Source: Symbiobacteriaceae bacterium (lineage in GTDB: Bacteria; Bacillota_E; Symbiobacteriia; Symbiobacteriales; Symbiobacteriaceae). Taken from it: a stretch of 11,778 bases of DNA. The notes under the pieces were generated by a model. The model was not told where the DNA came from and ran no database searches. It saw only the letters and a list, made by a program, of their open reading frames with translations. Numbering within the stretch: position 1 is the first letter of the stretch; each line of letters starts with the position of its first letter. The translations under genes and the position numbers were made by a program. The stretch is taken from positions 1 to 11,778 of the forward strand of contig DAHVXO010000122.1 of assembly GCA_027356675.1 (NCBI GenBank). The letters are read 5' to 3'. Below are positions 7,595-11,778 of this stretch, piece after piece.

Positions 7595-7644
7595 CCCCTG
7601 GGAAACCAATCCGGGTGTCGACCACGGCAGTAAGGAGGCGCGGG

Positions 7645-7672
7645 TTCTAAGCATTCCTGCTTATCGTATAAT
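7645..7672 (+). promoter_or_regulatory. Sigma-A promoter of the enhancer-binding protein gene
   Basis: A perfect -10 box TATAAT (7667-7672) lies about 34 nt upstream of the regulator's ATG. The best -35 is weak (TTCTAA, 7645-7650, 16-bp spacer). The predicted start is near 7679. Palindromes 2 and 3 cover this promoter, suggesting negative autoregulation. Confidence 0.6.
7648..7663. promoter_or_regulatory. Activator/operator site 2, TAAGC-N6-GCTTA palindrome
   Basis: Perfect palindrome TAAGCA-TTCC-TGCTTA, with the same outer half-sites as site 1. It is about 145 bp upstream of the sigma-54 operon start. It also fills the spacer between the -35 and -10 boxes of the divergent regulator gene, so binding here could both activate the operon and repress the regulator. 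Confidence 0.65.
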
Positions 7673-7684
7673 CCGAATCGCTTA
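7669..7684. promoter_or_regulatory. Degenerate third copy of the TAAGC-N6-GCTTA site
   Basis: TAATCC-GAAT-CGCTTA keeps one perfect half-site and 4 of 6 bases in the other. Its centre is 21 bp from the centre of site 2, two helical turns, which would place dimers on the same DNA face. It overlaps the -10 box and the predicted start of the regulator transcript. It is weaker than the two perfect copies. Confidence 0.4.
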
Positions 7685-7705
7685 GCGACGGGCAGGAACC
7701 AGGCC

Positions 7706-9109
7706 ATGTTTGTCGAAGATGGGCCATCAAGACAGGTTTGCCGGAGACGGGGTGGAGGCATGCTCCCGTTTGGCACGGTGGGGGCCTTGCTGGACCAGCT
7801 AAACGAGGCGGTCGTCCTGGTCGGGGCCAACGGCCGGATCGTGGCGGTCAACGCCCAGGCCGGGGAGATCCTGGGCTGGCGCGCTGCGGATGTAGTGGGC
7901 CGCACAGTGCCCGAGGCCGACTCGGACGGGCGTTTCTTCCCGCCTGCGCTGCGGCGCTGTCTGGAGGAGGGCCGGCGCCAGGCGCTGGTGCAGGAGGTCC
8001 GGGGCCGCCGCCTCGCCATGGTGGCCACGCCCGTGGCTGATCTCTGCCTGCTCACCGCCCGGGACATCACCGACTGGGACCGCCTGCAGCGCCAGGTCGA
8101 GCAGATGGAACAGGAGCGGGACCGCTACCGGCACGAAGCGGCGGGCCTGCGGGCCAACTACTTCAAACGCGAGGAGATCGTCAGCTCCGGCCGGACCATG
8201 CAGAAGGTCCTGGAGCTGGCCTCCCGCATCGCCACCGTTGACTCGACAATCCTGATCCTGGGCGAGTCCGGGGTGGGCAAGGGGCTGCTGGCCAAGGCGA
8301 TTCACCAAATGAGCCGGCGGGCCGCCGCACCGTTTGTCAAGGTGGACTGCGGCGCCCTGCCCGAAACCCTGCTGGAATCCGAGCTGTTCGGCTATGCCGG
8401 CGGGGCCTTCACGGGCGCCAGGCGCGAAGGCAAGGCCGGGTTGGTCGAGCAAGCCCGGGGCGGGACGCTCTTCTTGGATGAACTGGCCGAGCTGACCCCG
8501 GCACTGCAGGTCAAGCTCCTGCAGATCATCCAGGACAAAACGTTCACCCGGATCGGCGGGCTGAAATCCAGCGCGGTGGATGTGCGCATCATCGCGGCCA
8601 CGCACCGCGACCTGCGCCAGTTGGTGGCGCAGAAGCTCTTCCGTGAGGACCTGTTCTACCGGCTAATGGTGGTCCCGATCACGATTCCGCCCCTGCGGGA
8701 GCGGCGGGAGGACATTGTGGCACTGGTCCACCTCTTCCTGGACCAGTTCCGCACGAAGTACCGGGTGGAGAAAAGTCTCAGCCCGGAGGTCATCCAGCGG
8801 CTGGTCGACTTCGATTGGCCGGGGAACGTGCGGGAATTGGAGAATATGGTCGAGCGGCTGGTCGTGGCCACCGAGGGTCACGAGGTGCGGGTGGAGGACC
8901 TGCCGGTCACGCTGACCGGGTCAGAGAGCCCGGTCGCGGTGCGGCGGATTGCCCCGCTGCAGGAGGCCCTGGAGGCGCTGGAGATGGAAATGATCGCGGC
9001 CGCATACCGGGAGTACGGCAGCAGTGTCAAGGTGGGCAAGGCCCTGGGTATCCATCAGACCACGGCGGCCAGGAAGATCCGGGAGTGGCAGGTACGCCAG
9101 AAGGGGTAG
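7706..9109 (+). CDS. PAS-domain sigma-54-dependent transcriptional activator (enhancer-binding protein)
   Basis: 467-aa activator of the PAS / AAA+ / HTH type (RocR/TyrR-like layout). A PAS domain spans residues about 28-120 ('LNEAVVLVGANGRIVAVNAQAGEILGW') and should sense a small molecule. A Glu/Arg-rich helical linker at about 123-150 is probably a coiled coil. The AAA+ domain has Walker A GESGVGKG (186-193), the sigma-54-contacting loop GAFTGA intact (233-238), Walker B TLFLDEL (254-260), arginine-finger region LFREDLFYRL (311-320) and WPGNVREL (371-378). A C-terminal HTH (about 436-461, KVGKALGIHQTTAARKIREW) ends the protein. There is no phospho-receiver domain, so the trigger is probably a ligand. 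The ATG at 7706 has an AGGA site 8 nt upstream; an in-frame ATG at 7760 would remove an unusual Arg/Gly-rich leader and is plausible. It likely drives the divergent operon. Confidence 0.93.
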   Translation: MFVEDGPSRQVCRRRGGGMLPFGTVGALLDQLNEAVVLVGANGRIVAVNAQAGEILGWRAADVVGRTVPEADSDGRFFPPALRRCLEEGRRQALVQEVRGRRLAMVATPVADLCLLTARDITDWDRLQRQVEQMEQERDRYRHEAAGLRANYFKREEIVSSGRTMQKVLELASRIATVDSTILILGESGVGKGLLAKAIHQMSRRAAAPFVKVDCGALPETLLESELFGYAGGAFTGARREGKAGLVEQARGGTLFLDELAELTPALQVKLLQIIQDKTFTRIGGLKSSAVDVRIIAATHRDLRQLVAQKLFREDLFYRLMVVPITIPPLRERREDIVALVHLFLDQFRTKYRVEKSLSPEVIQRLVDFDWPGNVRELENMVERLVVATEGHEVRVEDLPVTLTGSESPVAVRRIAPLQEALEALEMEMIAAAYREYGSSVKVGKALGIHQTTAARKIREWQVRQKG

Positions 9110-9150
9110 TCCGCGAAACCCAACACCCCAGACCCAAGAGCGCCGGGCTG

Positions 9151-9159
9151 TGGTAGAAT
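9151..9159 (+). promoter_or_regulatory. Extended -10 sigma-A promoter upstream of rqcH
   Basis: TG-G-TAGAAT is an extended -10 element (TGn plus a 5/6 match to TATAAT). No convincing -35 is seen 16-18 bp upstream, as is common for extended -10 promoters. The predicted start is near 9166, about 60 nt before the rqcH start. It would make rqcH independent of the regulator gene upstream. Confidence 0.5.
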
Positions 9160-9226
9160 AGCACGTAGGCCCGCCGCTACCCACAAGGTGCGCCGGGCAT
9201 TGCAGAATGGCAGGTGTGCCCGTCGC

Positions 9227-11095
9227 ATGGCCTTCGATAGTGTCGTCATGTCCGCCGTGGTTGCCGAGCTGAGCGCCAGGCTCGCCGGCGGCCGCATCAG
9301 CCGGGTCTTTCAGCCACAGCCCGACGAACTGGCCCTGCTCATCTACGCAGGGGGGAAGAACCACCGCCTGCTGATCTCGGCCAACGCCCGCTTCGCCCGG
9401 ATCCATCTCTCCCGTGTCGAAAAGCGCAACCCCCCCATCCCGCCGACCTTCTGCATGCTCATGCGGAAGTACATCGAAGGCGGTCGGATTCTCGCGGTCC
9501 GCCAACCGGGGCGGGAACGCATCTGCCGGCTGCACATCGGCGTAACGGATGAACTGGGCAACCCCGCCGAATTCGTCCTGGTGGCCGAAATCATGAGCAA
9601 GCACTCCAACGTGGTACTGGTGGGGCCGCAGGGGCGCATCGTCGATGCGATCCGGCGGGTCAGCGAGGAGGTCAACCGCTATCGGGAACTGCTGCCGGGG
9701 CTGCCCTACGTCCCGCCACCCCCGCTGGGAAAGACCGATCCGACGGCACTCACCCCGCAGCAGTTCGGTGCGCTCACCGACCCGCCCGCCCTCGCCTGGC
9801 AGGTCGTACTCGACCGGGTGGATGGCCTCAGCCCCCTGCTGGCCAGGGAGGTCATCGCCCGGGCCGGGTTCGCCGCGGAGGCGCCCTGGCCGGCGGTCTC
9901 GCCCCAGGCGGAGGCGGTAGTGGCAGCAGCCCGACTGATCACGACCCCGCCCGACGCCTATGCCCCTGCCCTGCTCTACGACCGGGAGGGCACGCTCAAG
10001 GACTTCCACGTCCTGCCCCTTCAGCACTGGCCGGGTCAGGCGCAGGGCAGTTTCGATTCCCCCAGTGCCTGCATTGATGCCTTCTTCGGCTGCCGTGAAG
10101 GCGATGATCGCCTCGCCGCCCTCCGGGGCAGCCTGACCAAGCTCGTACGGGACGAAGCGGTGCGGGTGCGCCGCAAGCTTACGCTCCAGCAAGCGGCCCT
10201 CACCAGCGCCGAGAATGCCGAGGACCTGCGGGTGACTGGCGAACTGATCACGGCGAACCTCTGGCAGATCCACAATGGGGATGCCGAGGCGGTCGTCTCC
10301 AACTACTACGACCCCGAGGGCGGCGTGGTCCGGATCGAACTGGACCCCGCCTTGAGCCCATCCGAGAATGCCCAGTTGTATTACCACCGCTACCAGAAGG
10401 CCCGGAGCGGTCGGACCGCCATCATCGCACAATTGGAGAAGAGTCGGGGTGAAGTCGCCTACCTCGACCAGGTCGAAGCGATGCTGCGGGAAGCGGCCGC
10501 CCTCCCCGAATTGGCGGAGATCCGGGCCGAACTGCAGTCCGAAGGGTATATCGGGGAGAAGAAAGCGCGGCGCGAGGCCCCACCCAGGTCCGGCGGCGGG
10601 GGGCGCGACGAAAAGGCTGCGCCGCCGCTCACCCTCCTCTCCTCCGATGGCCTGGAGATTTGGGTCGGGCGGAACAACCGGCAGAACGACTATCTCACGC
10701 TGAAACTGGCGGCACCTGGCGACCTCTGGTTCCATACCAAGGACATACCCGGTTCTCACGTCATCCTGCGAGTGCCCCCGGGGCGGGAGATCCCGGAGCT
10801 GGCCGTCCATGAGGCGGCTGCACTGGCGGCGTACCACTCCAAGGGTCGCGAGTCGGCATCGGTACCGGTGGACTACACCGCACGCAAGCACGTACGCAAA
10901 CCGGCAGGGGCGAAACCAGGCATGGTAATCTACGAGCATCAAAAGACGCTCTGGGTCACCCCCGATCCCGAACTCAACCCCATTCTCAAGCGCCACCATA
11001 CAGGCCAAGCCCGTGCCAGACCACAAGGAGGGGATATAGATGGATCTGGAGAAACTGCTGGGCCTGGTGACCAAGGCGATCCTGTCCGGCGTTGA
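9227..11095 (+). CDS. rqcH: RqcH / NFACT family ribosome quality-control protein (fibronectin-binding A-like)
   Basis: 622-aa homologue of bacterial RqcH (B. subtilis YloA, about 570 aa). It binds stalled 50S subunits and recruits tRNA-Ala to add C-terminal alanine tails that mark nascent chains for degradation. The NFACT-N domain starts 'MAFDSVVMSAVVAELS' and includes GGRISRVFQP. A helical, charged middle region follows. The C-terminal NFACT-R domain shows 'WVGRNNRQNDYLTLK', 'GDLWFHTKDIPGSHVILR' and 'VDYTARKHVRKPAGAKPGMVIY'. I chose ATG 9227 because the family begins there; a GTG at 9188 would add 13 unrelated residues. The conserved Asp-Arg pair (97-98 in B. subtilis) is Glu97-Arg98. The last 19 codons overlap the next gene, giving an atypical Gly/Arg/Asp-rich tail. 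Confidence 0.92.
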   Translation: MAFDSVVMSAVVAELSARLAGGRISRVFQPQPDELALLIYAGGKNHRLLISANARFARIHLSRVEKRNPPIPPTFCMLMRKYIEGGRILAVRQPGRERICRLHIGVTDELGNPAEFVLVAEIMSKHSNVVLVGPQGRIVDAIRRVSEEVNRYRELLPGLPYVPPPPLGKTDPTALTPQQFGALTDPPALAWQVVLDRVDGLSPLLAREVIARAGFAAEAPWPAVSPQAEAVVAAARLITTPPDAYAPALLYDREGTLKDFHVLPLQHWPGQAQGSFDSPSACIDAFFGCREGDDRLAALRGSLTKLVRDEAVRVRRKLTLQQAALTSAENAEDLRVTGELITANLWQIHNGDAEAVVSNYYDPEGGVVRIELDPALSPSENAQLYYHRYQKARSGRTAIIAQLEKSRGEVAYLDQVEAMLREAAALPELAEIRAELQSEGYIGEKKARREAPPRSGGGGRDEKAAPPLTLLSSDGLEIWVGRNNRQNDYLTLKLAAPGDLWFHTKDIPGSHVILRVPPGREIPELAVHEAAALAAYHSKGRESASVPVDYTARKHVRKPAGAKPGMVIYEHQKTLWVTPDPELNPILKRHHTGQARARPQGGDIDGSGETAGPGDQGDPVRR

Positions 11096-11468
11096 CCTAT
11101 CTGCCTTCCACCCCGGTGAAGTTACCTGCTGGATCAAGTTCGTCCAGCTGCGCGGCATGGACGGGGCCAAGATCGAGGAGACCGTCGGCTCCACCACGAA
11201 GCTGATCTTTGACGCCGATTCGGTGGCGAAACTGGTCCGCGCGGTCGCTGAGAACGCCCTGCTGGCGGTCTATGGCGCCGAGGTCCCCATCGTGGCGGAC
11301 ATGCCTAACCTGATTGTCAAGCTTTTCGATAAGCAGTTCTTCGTGCCAATCGCCGGGGCGCCGCCCATCGACGAGCCTGGGCAAATCTTCCTGAAAGTCA
11401 CGGTGCACCGGTACGACCCCGGCCTATGGAAACAACTGTTTCCGCGTAGATCGGCGGGGGATGACTGA
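11040..11468 (+). CDS. Hypothetical protein (142 aa), translationally coupled to rqcH
   Basis: I do not recognise a family. The product is a small, soluble-looking alpha/beta protein without a signal peptide or membrane helix: an N-terminal helix (MDLEKLLGLVTKAILSG), a Trp/Phe strand region (VTCWIKFVQLRG), a hydrophobic helix (AKLVRAVAENALLAVYG), and strands 'LIVKLFDKQFFVPI' and 'FLKVTVHRYDP'. The start is well supported: ATG with AAGGAGGGG (11025-11033) 6 nt upstream. The first 56 nt overlap the end of rqcH in another frame, so the two are probably cotranscribed. Coding-like composition and the strong ribosome site make it a real gene; function is unknown. Confidence 0.78.
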   Translation: MDLEKLLGLVTKAILSGVDLSAFHPGEVTCWIKFVQLRGMDGAKIEETVGSTTKLIFDADSVAKLVRAVAENALLAVYGAEVPIVADMPNLIVKLFDKQFFVPIAGAPPIDEPGQIFLKVTVHRYDPGLWKQLFPRRSAGDD

Positions 11469-11518
11469 TCAATGGTCAAGTTCCCAGAAATCTTTTCGAA
11501 TACAACTGGTACTGCTGA

Positions 11519-11548
11519 TTGACAGGCTGCACGATTCAAGCCTAAACT
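11519..11548 (+). promoter_or_regulatory. Sigma-A promoter of the riboswitch transcript
   Basis: A perfect -35 TTGACA (11519-11524) is followed after 18 bp by TAAACT (11543-11548, 4 of 6 matches). The predicted start near 11555 lies about 40 nt before the riboswitch aptamer. No clear terminator for the preceding gene is seen between 11469 and 11518, so readthrough may add to expression. Confidence 0.5.
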
Positions 11549-11595
11549 GTGTATATACGGGAATACGAATCTTTTTTTGATAAGACCCTTTACTG

Positions 11596-11693
11596 TCCGA
11601 TAAAGGCACACCCATCGAAAGATGGGGTCGCAAAGCTACGGGGCTACAGGATCCTCACGGATCCCATGCCAGCCGGGTTGCCGAAGTGGCGGA
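11596..11693 (+). ncRNA. Cyclic-di-GMP-I riboswitch (GEMM-I aptamer)
   Basis: The leader matches the GEMM-I class in sequence and fold. An AAAGG joining segment leads to a hairpin CCCATC-GAAA-GATGGG (11611-11626) with a GNRA tetraloop, then the conserved GCAAAGC (11630-11636). The second arm is closed by GGATCC/GGATCC (11649-11654 with 11659-11664), and the typical 3' segment GCCGGGTTGCCGA (11672-11684) follows. The base equivalent to Vc2 G20 is G (11605), which favours c-di-GMP over 3',3'-cGAMP-preferring variants, and the A47 equivalent is A11632. A basal stem UCCG/CGGA (11596-11599 with 11690-11693) closes the aptamer. It should tie the downstream gene to c-di-GMP level, often motility, adhesion or surface functions. 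Confidence 0.93.
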
Positions 11694-11728
11694 GGGTGAA
11701 TCGGCTCACCCTGAGGGTGGGCTATTTT
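11693..11728 (+). terminator. Candidate riboswitch expression platform: alternative antiterminator and terminator stems
   Basis: Two mutually exclusive stems are visible. AGGGTGA (11693-11699) can pair with TCACCCT (11706-11712). Alternatively GCTCACCC (11704-11711) pairs with GGGTGGGC (11715-11722) around a TGA loop, followed by TATTTT, which resembles a weak intrinsic terminator. The aptamer's closing stem uses the bases at 11690-11693, and possibly on to 11697, that the first stem needs. Ligand binding would therefore favour the terminator (an OFF switch). The short U-tract makes this tentative. Confidence 0.5.
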
Positions 11729-11753
11729 ACGTTTATGGAAGGGGTTTAACTTT

Positions 11754-11778
11754 ATGGAAAATGCAATAAATCAGACAG
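11754..11778 (+). CDS. Start of the riboswitch-controlled gene (truncated by window edge)
   Basis: ATG at 11754 with a GGAAGGGG ribosome site (11737-11744) 9 nt upstream opens a frame reading MENAINQT before the window ends. Eight codons are too few to name a family. It sits directly behind the c-di-GMP riboswitch, so its product is probably under c-di-GMP control. Confidence 0.55.

Noticed and set aside
9188..9226. Upstream GTG start for rqcH
   Set aside because: It would add 13 residues not found in the family and lacks a ribosome site at a suitable distance; the family start MAF[D] is at 9227.
8921..11197. Very long open frame on the minus strand (758 codons) opposite rqcH
   Set aside because: It is antisense to a clearly conserved protein. 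The frame is open only because of GC-rich codon positions, and its translation is Arg/Gly/Asp/Pro-rich with no recognisable domain.
11507..11522. Sigma-54-like TGGTAC...TTGA before the riboswitch
   Set aside because: The downstream GC is missing and the spacing is off by one, while a perfect TTGACA -35 box explains the same sequence better.
11549..11749. 66-codon frame across the riboswitch
   Set aside because: It coincides with the structured aptamer and expression platform, has no convincing ribosome site, and its sequence is explained by RNA structure.
1..11778. Search for CRISPR arrays, tRNA/rRNA genes, insertion sequences and phage or defence genes
   Set aside because: No direct repeat array, no cloverleaf, no transposase and no terminal inverted repeats were seen; gene content is ordinary chromosomal.

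Overview
The window looks like a chromosomal segment of a high-GC, Gram-positive-type bacterium, most likely a GC-rich Firmicute such as the Symbiobacterium or Limnochorda/Thermaerobacter groups. This is inferred from strong GGAGG-type ribosome sites, frequent TTG starts, a GC-rich genome with an RqcH/NFACT protein, a c-di-GMP-I riboswitch and sigma-A/sigma-54 promoters. No rRNA or marker gene confirms the taxon.

Left two thirds, minus strand (about 7496 down to 1): a tightly packed, probably single transcription unit. In transcript order it holds a divergent phenylacetate-CoA-ligase-like protein, livG (ATPase), a long-chain-type acyl-CoA ligase, livH and livM (permeases), livK (substrate-binding lipoprotein) and the start of livF (second ATPase, cut by the window edge). 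Genes from the ligase-like protein to livM overlap or lie within 5 nt of each other. An acyl-CoA ligase wedged between livG and livH suggests the Liv-type transporter imports an aromatic or fatty carboxylate that is activated to a CoA thioester on entry, rather than branched-chain amino acids. This is inference. The first protein has lost both the glycine-rich AMP-binding loop and the C-terminal catalytic lysine of its family.

Middle (7497-7705): a 209-nt divergent control region. On the minus strand it carries a sigma-54-type promoter with correctly spaced GG and GC. Upstream are two perfect TAAGC-N6-GCTTA palindromes and one degenerate copy. The latter two sites overlap a sigma-A promoter (perfect TATAAT) for the divergent gene, which encodes a PAS/AAA+/HTH sigma-54 enhancer-binding protein (7706-9109, plus strand). 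The simplest model is an activator that switches on the transport/ligase operon from upstream sites and represses its own gene.

Right part, plus strand: rqcH (NFACT family, ribosome quality control) with its own extended -10 promoter, then an overlapping unrecognised 142-aa gene. A 285-nt AT-richer leader follows, containing a sigma-A promoter, a clear GEMM-I cyclic-di-GMP riboswitch, a candidate terminator/antiterminator, and the first codons of a riboswitch-controlled gene that leaves the window.
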